NCBI GenBank assembly: GCA_963667875.2
Contig: CAXXGC010000001.1
Location: 62,001-126,000, forward strand
Direction: 5' to 3'
Origin: JAEXOD01 sp963667875
Lineage (GTDB): Bacteria > Bacteroidota > Ignavibacteria > Ignavibacteriales > Melioribacteraceae
Length of the DNA: 64,000 nt
Positions 38,988-47,464 of the stretch are shown in pieces. Under the pieces are notes generated by a model, which saw only the letters and a program-made list of their open reading frames with translations, was not told the origin of the DNA and searched no databases. Each line of letters opens with the position of its first letter. Within the stretch, counting starts at the first letter, position 1. A program made the translations under genes and the position numbers.

Positions 38988-40184
38988 TTATTGAACGAGA
39001 ATCATTTTTTTTGTTTCAATTAATGTTCCTGAAATTAATTGATAAAAATAAACTCCGCTTGTTAAACCGGCTGCGTTAAAATTGATTTCGTGTCTTCCGG
39101 CATTTTGTTCTTCATTAATTAACGTGGTTATTTCTTTACCTAATATGTCAAAAATTTTAAGTGAAACTGAACCTCTTTCCGGCAATTGGTAACTAATTAC
39201 TGTGTTTGGGTTAAAAGGATTTGGATAGTTTTGATTTAATACAAAATTATCTAATGGAGAAGTAACATTTTCCACATCTGTTATTAAATCGTAAACATAT
39301 TGTGCCGGTATCCAATAAGGATTATATCCTGTACCACCGGATCTTGTAAAAAACAAATATAAACCATCAGGTGTAATGTTTGGAAAGGATTCGAAATTGG
39401 AGGAGTTTATTCGCGCGCCAAGATTAATAGGGGTGCTCCATGAATTGTTTGAATTACGTTTACTGATGTACAAGTCAACCATTCCATATCCGGTAGATTT
39501 AAAAGATAAATAAATCATAAATCGTTCGTCCGGATCAACATATCCCACAAATTCGTCGCTTGCGCTATTTATAGGGAATCCAAGATTTTCAGCAATTTGG
39601 TACTGCCCATTTATAAATTGTGACCTAAAAATATTGATATTATTACCGGAAACAGTATCAATAACTTCAAAATAAACAGTTTTATCTTTTATAATAGAAA
39701 ATTGCAGCCCAACATGACAGTTGTTTGGTATTGGGATACTTAAGGGTACGGGATCTGTCCAACCGGTAGCTGTTCTCACAACTCTATGAATAAACCCGCC
39801 GGTTCTTTTTATAGATAAAAAGTATAAAGTATCGTTGCCCGAATAAACCGGATTTGTATCGCTATAAATAGCATTGGAAAATGGTGCTTTTTTAGCTGTT
39901 GTCCAAACACCATTTTCGCATTTTGCAAACCAAAGTTCAATACCGCCAACTCCACTAAATATTTTGGCAAAAACCATTTCATCACCCGAAGGCGAAAAAA
40001 TTGCTGTGCTGTGCCAATCCCAACTGGAGTTGGCAAGTAAATAACTTGGAGGAAATTTTTTTGCAACTGTTGTTGGAGGTATTTGACCAAGATAAGGTGA
40101 GCATTGGGCTAATGATTCATTAAATGGAATAATATTTAACACAAATATTATAATTATTATATTAATTTTTTTAATAGTATTCAT
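38988..40184 (-). CDS. T9SS-exported PD40 propeller protein, Y-x-G-Q family
   Basis: 398 residues: signal peptide (cut near SLAQ), opening SPYLGQIPPTTVAKKFPPS, blades FSPSGDEMVFAKI, DPDERFMIYLSFK and TPDGLYLFFTRSG, T9SS tail NQNYPNPFNPNTVISYQLPE...TKKMILVQ. Tandem paralogue of the two flanking genes; the DNA of the T9SS tail is also well conserved among them, offering long homology for recombination. Confidence 0.88.
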   Translation of the reverse strand: MNTIKKINIIIIIFVLNIIPFNESLAQCSPYLGQIPPTTVAKKFPPSYLLANSSWDWHSTAIFSPSGDEMVFAKIFSGVGGIELWFAKCENGVWTTAKKAPFSNAIYSDTNPVYSGNDTLYFLSIKRTGGFIHRVVRTATGWTDPVPLSIPIPNNCHVGLQFSIIKDKTVYFEVIDTVSGNNINIFRSQFINGQYQIAENLGFPINSASDEFVGYVDPDERFMIYLSFKSTGYGMVDLYISKRNSNNSWSTPINLGARINSSNFESFPNITPDGLYLFFTRSGGTGYNPYWIPAQYVYDLITDVENVTSPLDNFVLNQNYPNPFNPNTVISYQLPERGSVSLKIFDILGKEITTLINEEQNAGRHEINFNAAGLTSGVYFYQLISGTLIETKKMILVQ

Positions 40185-40281
40185 ATCTAGCTATCCTTAT
40201 TTCTTAGTTAAATTTTATAATCAATAAAGTTTATTTGTAAGTTCTTTAGTAATTTATAAGCCGACTTTTTTTATTGAGAAA

Positions 40282-41487
40282 TTATTGTGCTAAAATCATT
40301 TTTTTTGTTTCCTTATGTTTCCCTGATATTATTTGATAAAAATAAACTCCGCTTGTTAATGTGGCAGCATTAAAATTGATTGTATAATTTCCGGCTTCTT
40401 GTTCTTCGTTTAAAAGAGTTTTAATTTCTTTACCTAATAAATCATAAATTTTTAAAATAACGTTATTTCGCTCCGGTATACTATAACTAATAACTGTTGT
40501 TGGATTAAAAGGATTTGGATAATTTTGATAAAGAGAAAAATCTTTTACAAAAGAAGTGTTTTCTTTTATTTCAGTGTTTAGACTATTAATTATATCGGTA
40601 CTTACCCAATAAGGGTTTCTGCCTCCGTTGCGGGTTGTTAAAAAGAATAAATACTTTTTGTCAGCCGATACATAAGGCGAGCCTTCTTCAAAGGAGGTGT
40701 TAATTGTATTACCCATGTTTTGAGCTGTTGTCCATGTGCCATCATAATTTTTAAAGCTGATATATAAATCCGTTTCACCATAACCTGTTGGTCTTATTGA
40801 CTCGAAAATAATATATTTTTCATCGGGATCAATAAATGTGCCTAAATCCATATACTGAGAATTAATATTATTGTCTAATTTTTCAGGTGCTATATACGAT
40901 CCGTTAATTTTTTTTATTTTGTAAATATCAAAATCGGTATTATTATTATTATCAATTATTTGCGTATATATGGTTCCGTTATTTGCAATTGACATTCCCC
41001 ATCCGGAACTATACGATGTTTTCCATGGCACATATATGGATGTAGGATTTGACCAAGTATCACCTGTTCTATTTGAAGTCCAAAACCCGCCATAATAACC
41101 ACCGGGACGATCGGAAATAAAAACTACCTTATTTCCGTTATCGTAAAAAGAAGGACTTGCGTCTACATTTGGAGAAGGACTTGAAATGGGAGAGGAAACA
41201 GGTGTAGTCCACACACCGTTAACCAATTTCATATAACGAAGTCTAATACCACCTTCAGCAGGGCAATATATGTCTAAAAACATTTCTTGTCCATCCGATA
41301 AAAAATCCAATCCGCCATGCCACCACCAATTGGCATTTGATGATAAATTAGTCGGTACAAAAAGTTTAGGTGTAAGCCCGGGAGGTGTTTGACCTAAGTA
41401 AGCACCGGTTTGAGCAGCAATAAAACTTGGCAAAATAAATAAATTGAAAAAAATATAAAAAACAGAACAATAGATTAATCTTTTCAT
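40282..41487 (-). CDS. T9SS-exported PD40 propeller protein, Y-x-G-Q family (parent of the 21.4-kb remnant)
   Basis: 401 residues: signal peptide (cut near FIAAQ), opening GAYLGQTPPGLTPKLFVPT, a WWWHGG block, PD40 blades (NGNKVVFISDRPG, DPDEKYIIFESIR, SADKKYLFFLTTR) and T9SS tail YQNYPNPFNPTTVISYSIPE...TKKMILAQ. It is divergent from the LytS-like gene at 41725 with 237 bp between starts, so the two may share regulation. A decayed copy of its 5' third and of its upstream region lies at 21.4-22.0 kb. Confidence 0.88.
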   Translation of the reverse strand: MKRLIYCSVFYIFFNLFILPSFIAAQTGAYLGQTPPGLTPKLFVPTNLSSNANWWWHGGLDFLSDGQEMFLDIYCPAEGGIRLRYMKLVNGVWTTPVSSPISSPSPNVDASPSFYDNGNKVVFISDRPGGYYGGFWTSNRTGDTWSNPTSIYVPWKTSYSSGWGMSIANNGTIYTQIIDNNNNTDFDIYKIKKINGSYIAPEKLDNNINSQYMDLGTFIDPDEKYIIFESIRPTGYGETDLYISFKNYDGTWTTAQNMGNTINTSFEEGSPYVSADKKYLFFLTTRNGGRNPYWVSTDIINSLNTEIKENTSFVKDFSLYQNYPNPFNPTTVISYSIPERNNVILKIYDLLGKEIKTLLNEEQEAGNYTINFNAATLTSGVYFYQIISGKHKETKKMILAQ

Positions 41488-41552
41488 AATTTACACTCAT
41501 TAGTAAATAAATAATATTAACTCAAAAAAAAAAGTAATTTAAATACACAATA

Positions 41553-41696
41553 TCTAATTAGTTCTATTAAGCACATTTACAATATAAATTTGAAAAGATA
41601 AAGAGTACATGTTTTTATGCTGAACGGTCATTTTTGTTCGTGAGTGAAAAATATTTTTTATTTTATTATGAATTAATGCGATATATTAGCAATTAA
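41553..41696. promoter_or_regulatory. Conserved divergent promoter block with 21-bp-spaced half sites
   Basis: Shared with 21871-22010. CATGTTTTTATG at 41608 and CATTTTTGTTCG at 41629 agree at about 8 of 12 positions with 21-bp spacing, which would suit the LytTR regulator encoded at 42810. It lies between the PD40 and LytS genes. Confidence 0.55.
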
Positions 41697-41724
41697 AAAT
41701 CAAATATTAAGTTTGTCGGATTAA

Positions 41725-42807
41725 ATGAGCACGGATATAATATTAAATCCAAACAATGTTTTAAGTGGCAAAAAAAGAGAGATCCTTTTTTTACTGTTTA
41801 ATTTTTTATTTTGGTTTTTGCACTGTTCTTTTTTTGTATTTTTGTTTCCTGCCGAAAAGTTAAAAAATTTTGTTACTATTACTGTTCATATCCTCCAGTA
41901 TCTAACCCCGTTTTTATGTACTCTTTTATTAAGGGATTTGTATAAAAGATATAAAGTTTATCAAATGTCGTTTTGGTGGATTTTACCAATTGTGATATTA
42001 ACATCAATATTGTGTGGTTTGTTATATTATGCGGCTAGAGAGCTGCTGAACTATTATTTCCTTAATGTTTTGTGGTATAATTTTAAATCCTTTAGTTTAA
42101 TGGAGATGATGTGGAGCAGTAGTTATATGTTTCTTACCTGGAGTGTAATGTATTTAGGATTTAAAGCTTATAATGAATGGATGAAACAAAAAAAGTTTAC
42201 AGAAAACGCTTTGCTGCTTGCAAAAACAGCCCAGCTTGAGATGTTGAAACACCAGCTTAATCCCCATTTTTTATTTAATTCGCTTAGTGCACTTAGGGGA
42301 ATGATAATTCCGGAACCTGTAAAAGCAAAAGAAATGGTAACTCAAATATCTGAAATATTAAGGTACTCATTAATTGAAGGTAAAAATGATATGGTCCCTT
42401 TGATAAGGGAAATTGAAATTGTTAAACTATATCTTAGCATAGAAAAAAAACGTTTTGAAGAAGATTTGATTGTGGATTTTGATATTTTGCCGGAAGCAAA
42501 AGATTTTATGATACCTATTTTTTTAATTCATCCATTGGTAGAAAACGCAGTTAAACACGGCATGCAGTCGGGCGTTTTACCATTAAATATTGCAATTAAA
42601 ATAAACTCCTCCCAAAATACATTATTTATTGAAGTTAAAAACAGAGGAAAATGGATTGAAAATAATGTAAAATCCGGTTCATCAAATACCGGAACAGGTT
42701 TGGATAATATTAATAAAAGGTTGTCACTTTATTATCCGGGTAATTATACTTTTGTAATAATTAAAGACCCAGAATATGTTTCTGTTAAAATTAAAATAAA
42801 CTATTAA
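41725..42807 (+). CDS. LytS-like sensor histidine kinase (His_kinase family)
   Basis: 360 residues. Four membrane segments in the first ~150 residues (LFNFLFWFLHCSFFVFLF, FWWILPIVILTSILCGLLYY and others), phospho-acceptor block KHQLNPHFLFNSLSALRGM, then HATPase with LIHPLVENAVKHG and NTGTGLDNINKRL. Partner of the LytTR regulator whose ATG follows 2 bp after the stop. Divergent from a secreted PD40 gene, so it may control the PD40 cluster; that is inference from position and from the conserved upstream block. Confidence 0.92.
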   Translation: MSTDIILNPNNVLSGKKREILFLLFNFLFWFLHCSFFVFLFPAEKLKNFVTITVHILQYLTPFLCTLLLRDLYKRYKVYQMSFWWILPIVILTSILCGLLYYAARELLNYYFLNVLWYNFKSFSLMEMMWSSSYMFLTWSVMYLGFKAYNEWMKQKKFTENALLLAKTAQLEMLKHQLNPHFLFNSLSALRGMIIPEPVKAKEMVTQISEILRYSLIEGKNDMVPLIREIEIVKLYLSIEKKRFEEDLIVDFDILPEAKDFMIPIFLIHPLVENAVKHGMQSGVLPLNIAIKINSSQNTLFIEVKNRGKWIENNVKSGSSNTGTGLDNINKRLSLYYPGNYTFVIIKDPEYVSVKIKINY

Positions 42808-42809
42808 TT

Positions 42810-43544
42810 ATGTGTGAAATTAAAAAATATAAAACACTTATTGTTGATGATGAAAAGTATGCGCGAAATGACTTAAAAGAGTTGCTCGAAGTATATCCAT
42901 TTATTGATATTGTGGGCGAGGCTAAAAATATTAATTCTGCAATTGAAATGATAGAACAATTAAATCCTGATTTAATATTTCTCGATATTCAATTTCCCGG
43001 GGAATCGGGTTTTGATTTGTTTGATAAAATTAATATCAGTGCAAAAGTTGTTTTTGTTACTGCTTTTAACGAATACGCTATTAGGGCTTTTGAAGTAAAT
43101 GCTTGCGATTATCTGCTTAAACCTGTTAATCCTGATAGACTTGATCTAACAATTAAAAGATTAAAGGAAAGCGGAAATATAGAAAATGTTAATGTTGTAA
43201 CTTTTAACAATGAAGATAGAATTTATATTCAAATAAATTACAGATATTATTTTGTACATATTCAATCGATAATCAAAATACAAGCAAGTGATCATTTTAC
43301 CGAAATTATTACAAATAATGGATTAAAGGGATTGACAAATAAAAGTTTAATTGAATGGGAGGAGTGCTTGCCAAAATACTCGTTTGTTAAAGTACACCGA
43401 TCGACAATTATTAATAATAATTATGTTGAAAAAATAGAGAGGGGAAATAATTATTCTTTTCAGGTAATTATGAAAAATATTGACGAACCAATTCCAATTA
43501 GCAGAAGATATGCAAGACAAATTAAAAACGATTTAGCTTTATAA
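42810..43544 (+). CDS. LytTR-family response regulator
   Basis: 244 residues. Receiver with acidic pair in IVDDEKYAR, phospho-acceptor Asp in PDLIFLDIQFPGESGF and Lys in CDYLLKPVNPDRL; LytTR domain from ~140 with VKVHRSTIINNNYVEKIERG and SRRYARQIKNDL. Distinct from the regulator at 13344, although both belong to the same family. Probable cognate site lies in the divergent region 41553-41696. Confidence 0.93.
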   Translation: MCEIKKYKTLIVDDEKYARNDLKELLEVYPFIDIVGEAKNINSAIEMIEQLNPDLIFLDIQFPGESGFDLFDKINISAKVVFVTAFNEYAIRAFEVNACDYLLKPVNPDRLDLTIKRLKESGNIENVNVVTFNNEDRIYIQINYRYYFVHIQSIIKIQASDHFTEIITNNGLKGLTNKSLIEWEECLPKYSFVKVHRSTIINNNYVEKIERGNNYSFQVIMKNIDEPIPISRRYARQIKNDLAL

Positions 43545-43671
43545 ATATTTTTAATAAGCAAATGATTTAGGACATAATATCAGGATAGAGGGAATATTTA
43601 GAATTAGAACAAGATATAACAAATTGAAATTGTGATTTACAAGGAGTTATAAAGTAATCAATAATATGTTG

Positions 43672-43812
43672 AACTCCTCTGGAGTTCGGGGGGTTTTGTT
43701 TTGTTTTTGGTTACAAACATTGCACTTCTCTGAAGTGCTCTTGTGGGAATAATAACTAAGTGATAGATGTTATTACAACAAGTAGTATGATTTTAAATAA
43801 CCTCTGCATTTA
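43672..43812. repeat. Hairpins and a degenerate partial MITE copy
   Basis: Begins with an ACTCC-TC-GGAGT hairpin (about 43674-43690). From about 43700 the sequence (TTACAAACAT-TGCACTTCT..., CTCTTGTGGGAATAATAACT, TTTTAAATAACC) resembles the interior of the element at 56174-56467 in the same orientation, i.e. inverted relative to the complete copy that begins at 43813. The gap 43545-44616 has no gene; besides this repeat it holds the MITE at 43813-44107 and a stem at 44340-44380. Confidence 0.6.
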
Positions 43813-44107
43813 CAGCCTGTGTGAAAATTGGGGAATGGCACGTTTTCTGTTAATTTTCATTATCATCCACTATTATTATGCTTGGGTTAAAACCCAATAT
43901 TTTCTTTTTCCAGATCCCCAGCTTAAAAGCTGGGGTTATTTAAAAACCTTCTAACTTATTGTAACAACTTTAGTTATAGCTTTATTATTCCCACACAAGC
44001 ACTTCGGAGAAGTGCCATGTTTGTAATAACGCGCACCCCCACCAACCACCAGCACGGCAGAGCCGTGCCACCATTGGATATATTATCCCCAATTTTCACA
44101 CAACTTG
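43813..44107. mobile_element. MITE-like element b (295 bp)
   Basis: Ends CAGCCTGTGTGAAAATTGGG and, inverted, CAAGTTGTGTGAAAATTGGG; TTTA lies immediately outside both ends (4-bp target duplication). Inverted copy of the element at 56174-56467, about 96% identical by hand alignment. The interior holds four perfect short hairpins (CCCCAGCTTAAAAGCTGGGG, GCACTTCGGAGAAGTGC, GGCACGGCAGAGCCGTGCC, TGGGTTAAAACCCA). No transposase frame. Confidence 0.88.
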
Positions 44108-44339
44108 TTTATGCTGGAGGAGGTAAACTAAACAAAATCTTGGGTTTTAACCCTGATTGTCCTTAACATTTATTTGCAGCTTATAATAGAGTATCTACGA
44201 TTTTTGTTCTTAATGTAAAGTTTGGGTTCATTAAATAAAGTTTTAATATTTCTAAATAATTGTTTATAACTATCTTGTTGTCAGTTTGGTATAAATGAAT
44301 ATATAAAACTAAAAGCTTAAATAAATGAAACGAAATTAC

Positions 44340-44380
44340 AAACAGGTAAATTTTTATCCCTATAACTATTTTACCTGTTT
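44340..44380. terminator. Orphan stem-loop, terminator-like
   Basis: AAACAGGTAAA pairs with TTTACCTGTTT across a 19-base loop. It is ~800 bp from the end of the LytTR gene and 240 bp before the next gene, so no gene can be assigned to it. Confidence 0.45.
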
Positions 44381-44616
44381 TACGTCTAATTAAAAGCCTA
44401 AATTATTAAATAAATTAGTGTATAAAATTTATATCTTTTTAGTTGTTGCAAAAAATAAATCAAATTATAAAGTGAAAATAATTTATAAAAACAATTTTAT
44501 TTAGAAATATAAAGAAATGATATTAGATATTTAAATTGCTAATAAAAGGAAAATTATATATAAATAAAATAATAGTAATTGAAATAAACTAATTTGTGTA
44601 AATAGGAGATTTATTT

Positions 44617-45792
44617 ATGATTATTAGAAAAATACTATTTTTATTTGCATTTATTATATTATTAAATTGTAGTTATACATTAGCTCAAACGGTAAGTACA
44701 TATCTAACCGGTTCAGGATTAAACGGGCCTGATGGTTTTGCGTTAGATAAAACGGGGACTCTTTATGTTGCAAATTGGGGTGGAGGAACCGGAAAAACCG
44801 TTCTAAAAATAACAGACAGCACTTCGGTTTTAGTTTTTGATTCTACCTCAAATGCCCCGGATGGATTAGTTTTTGATAAAGCCAACAATCTTTATATTTC
44901 AAATTATGCGACCGGGATAATTAACAAAATTACTCCTGCGGGGGAAAAAACAGTTTTTGCCTCCGGATTGGTAAATCCAAGCTCGCTTGTTTTTGATACA
45001 TTAGGAAATCTTTATGTTTCAAATTTTGGAGCGCAGACAGTAAGTAAAATATTGCCCAATGGTACTGTAAGTACATTTGCGTCAGGTTTTAATGCACCGT
45101 TAGGTTTGGTTTTTGATTTAGAGGGTAATCTTTATATATCAAATTATAATTCGGGAAAAATAAACAAAGTTACTCCGGCCGGAGTTGTTTCGGTATTCGC
45201 AACAGTTCCAAATCCAACAAATTCAAAAATACAGTATATGGCAATGGGTACTTCCGGTAACATCTATTTGCCAAGTTATGGACATAATAAAATATATAAA
45301 ATATCACCTTCTGGTGCGGTTTCCGTATTTGCGGGAACAGGTACGGCAGGTGGAAACAACGGAGCTGTAACTTCGGCACAATTTAATGGTCCAAACAGTA
45401 TTGTTATTAATAATAATGGCGATTTGTTTATCTCTGAATATAATGCAAATAGAATTAGGAAAATTTCCGGAGTTGAGCCGGTTGTGTCAATTAAGGAAAG
45501 TTCAATTAAACAGAATCGTTCATTTTTATTATATCAAAATTATCCCAACCCCTTTAATCCTGTTACTTGTATTAATTTTAATTTACCTAAATCAGGTTTT
45601 GCGAGATTAAAAATTTATGATGTTTTGGGCAATGAAGTAACCACGGTAATAAATGAATATAAAAATGCAGGTTCTTATTCAATAAGTTTTGACGCTTCAT
45701 CAATTAAAAACGGATTATCAAGCGGAGTATATATATACGAATTAAAAGCCGCCGATTATTCAAAACAAATGAAAATGATGTACATAAAATAA
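44617..45792 (+). CDS. T9SS-exported NHL-repeat propeller protein
   Basis: 391 residues after an ATAGGAGA ribosome-binding site. Signal peptide (cut near TLAQ), then repeated blades of the NHL type (GPDGFALDKTGTLYVANWGG, PDGLVFDKANNLYISNYATG, PSSLVFDTLGNLYVSNFGAQ, GLVFDLEGNLYISNYNSG), each followed by an I-N/S-K-I-T-P strand, and a T9SS tail NYPNPFNPVTCINFNLPK...KMMYIK. Probably a surface-exposed binding protein. Confidence 0.88.
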   Translation: MIIRKILFLFAFIILLNCSYTLAQTVSTYLTGSGLNGPDGFALDKTGTLYVANWGGGTGKTVLKITDSTSVLVFDSTSNAPDGLVFDKANNLYISNYATGIINKITPAGEKTVFASGLVNPSSLVFDTLGNLYVSNFGAQTVSKILPNGTVSTFASGFNAPLGLVFDLEGNLYISNYNSGKINKVTPAGVVSVFATVPNPTNSKIQYMAMGTSGNIYLPSYGHNKIYKISPSGAVSVFAGTGTAGGNNGAVTSAQFNGPNSIVINNNGDLFISEYNANRIRKISGVEPVVSIKESSIKQNRSFLLYQNYPNPFNPVTCINFNLPKSGFARLKIYDVLGNEVTTVINEYKNAGSYSISFDASSIKNGLSSGVYIYELKAADYSKQMKMMYIK

Positions 45793-45874
45793 TAAAAGTA
45801 TAAGTGTAATAATATTATTAAAGTGGTTTGAAAAAGGCTAATTAATAAAATTAAACAATTTTAACGAGTGGAAA

Positions 45875-47371
45875 ATGAAAAAAATATTTTACTTAATTTC
45901 GTCTTTAATAATCTTAACGTTTGTTTTTAATGCAAAAATGATTGCACAAACCAATGCAGTTAACCAAAACGAAAGCAGCGAAATTGAAAAAACAGCCCTT
46001 AATTATATTGAAGGATTTTATTCGGGGGATGTTACCAGAATGGAAAGTGCAATACACCCTGATATTAACAAAGCAACTCCGCGTGATTTGCCGCAAACGG
46101 GCAGAACAATTTTAACTTATTCAACTTATTCAAGTTTAATTGAATTTACTCGTGCAAAATTAGGTGTTGTGGATGATACTGCAAGACATATTAAAATTGA
46201 TATTTTAAGTGCTGATGATAATGTAGCAAATGTAAAAATATCCTCGGCTAATTTTATTGATGAGGCCCAACTTATTAAAATTGACGGCCAATGGAAAATA
46301 ATAAATGTTATTTATACTTCAGGTACAAGCGTGCCGCCGCGACTTAAAAATTTTAATGTTAAAGATGAAAAAGCGGCAATTGAGCAGGCGGCCCTTGATT
46401 ATTTAGCAGGAATCAGTGGCTCCGATGCAAAATGTTTGGAAATGACAATTGATCCGGAATTTAGCAAAATTTTACTTAATCCAATTGCTGCTACAAATAA
46501 AACAAGTCTTAGAAGACAAAGATTTGATTCGATGATTGAAAATGCATTTGCAAAAGTTGGAAAACAGGACGAAATTTATCGAAATAATAGTATTTCCGTT
46601 TTAGATATTACTGATGGAGTTGCAGTTGTAAGATGCGATATGGCAACCGTATATGAATATATACAGATGTATAAAGGAAGCGGTGAATGGAAAATATTAA
46701 ATAGTATTGCAAAACAAAACAACAATTTAACTTTAGCTCAAGTAATGACAGTAACTATAGGGAACCCAATGCCCGATTTTACTTTGCCGGTTTATGGTGG
46801 GGGAGATTTTTCATTATCAAAATTTCGCGGTCAAAATGTTTTGTTAATGTTCCCGCGTGGTAAAGCCGGAAACACATGGTGTTCTTATTGTCCGTATCAA
46901 TACCTTGAACTGGAACAATTGGAAAAAACCGAAAAAATTCAAAAGAAAAATGATTTAAAAATAGCATTTGTTTTACCATACGGAAGTGATGATATAAAAG
47001 ATTGGATGGAAAAATTCCCCGATGCTCTTCAAAATGTTGAAGCAATTAAAAATCAACAACCTGCTCCGGCACTTGGTTCAGTTCAATCCGATTATATGAT
47101 GTGGGCAAGAAATCATTTCCCAATTAAATTTGATTCAAAAAAAGATGATCAGCATACAACAATTCCTGTTTTGTTTGATGAGAAAAGAACACTTTCAAGA
47201 CAGTTGAAAATATTCACAAATTTTTGGGATGGCGTTACTTCCGAACAAAACATGGCTACAGTTTTGATAATTGACAAAAAAGGAATCTTGCGATTTAAAT
47301 ATATAAGCCAGATGACGGAAGATAGACCAACCGTAGAATTTTTATTGAATTTTATTAAAGAAATGGATTAA
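45875..47371 (+). CDS. Exported fusion of two lumazine-binding-like domains and a redoxin
   Basis: 498 residues with a signal peptide (cut near MIAQ). Two tandem NTF2-fold Lumazine_bd_2-like domains (~35-155 and ~168-295; EKTALNYIEGFYSGDVTRME and EQAALDYLAGISGSDAKCLE open them, and IDGQWKIINV and GSGEWKILNS close them), then an AhpC/TSA-thioredoxin-like domain (MPDFTLPVYGGGDFSLSKFR, CxxC in NTWCSYCPYQ). Could act as a periplasmic thiol oxidoreductase or peroxidase guided by the NTF2 modules; the combination is uncommon and the substrate unknown. Confidence 0.85.
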   Translation: MKKIFYLISSLIILTFVFNAKMIAQTNAVNQNESSEIEKTALNYIEGFYSGDVTRMESAIHPDINKATPRDLPQTGRTILTYSTYSSLIEFTRAKLGVVDDTARHIKIDILSADDNVANVKISSANFIDEAQLIKIDGQWKIINVIYTSGTSVPPRLKNFNVKDEKAAIEQAALDYLAGISGSDAKCLEMTIDPEFSKILLNPIAATNKTSLRRQRFDSMIENAFAKVGKQDEIYRNNSISVLDITDGVAVVRCDMATVYEYIQMYKGSGEWKILNSIAKQNNNLTLAQVMTVTIGNPMPDFTLPVYGGGDFSLSKFRGQNVLLMFPRGKAGNTWCSYCPYQYLELEQLEKTEKIQKKNDLKIAFVLPYGSDDIKDWMEKFPDALQNVEAIKNQQPAPALGSVQSDYMMWARNHFPIKFDSKKDDQHTTIPVLFDEKRTLSRQLKIFTNFWDGVTSEQNMATVLIIDKKGILRFKYISQMTEDRPTVEFLLNFIKEMD

Positions 47372-47382
47372 AACGAGTTGTT

Positions 47383-47417
47383 TAATCATCATCAGCATTA
47401 AAAGCTGATGATGATTA
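47383..47417. terminator. Stem-loop after the redoxin gene
   Basis: TAATCATCATCAGC pairs perfectly with GCTGATGATGATTA, 11 bp after the stop at 47371. No T tract follows, so it may be an mRNA-stabilising hairpin rather than a classic terminator. Confidence 0.6.
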
Positions 47418-47464
47418 ATCGGCAGAAATAATTAAACTATTATTCAACGTATTGGACTCAATTA

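Noticed and set aside
43760..43954. 64-codon plus-strand frame near the second LytTR gene
   Set aside because: It starts in a degenerate repeat and runs into the MITE; it has no family features or ribosome-binding site.
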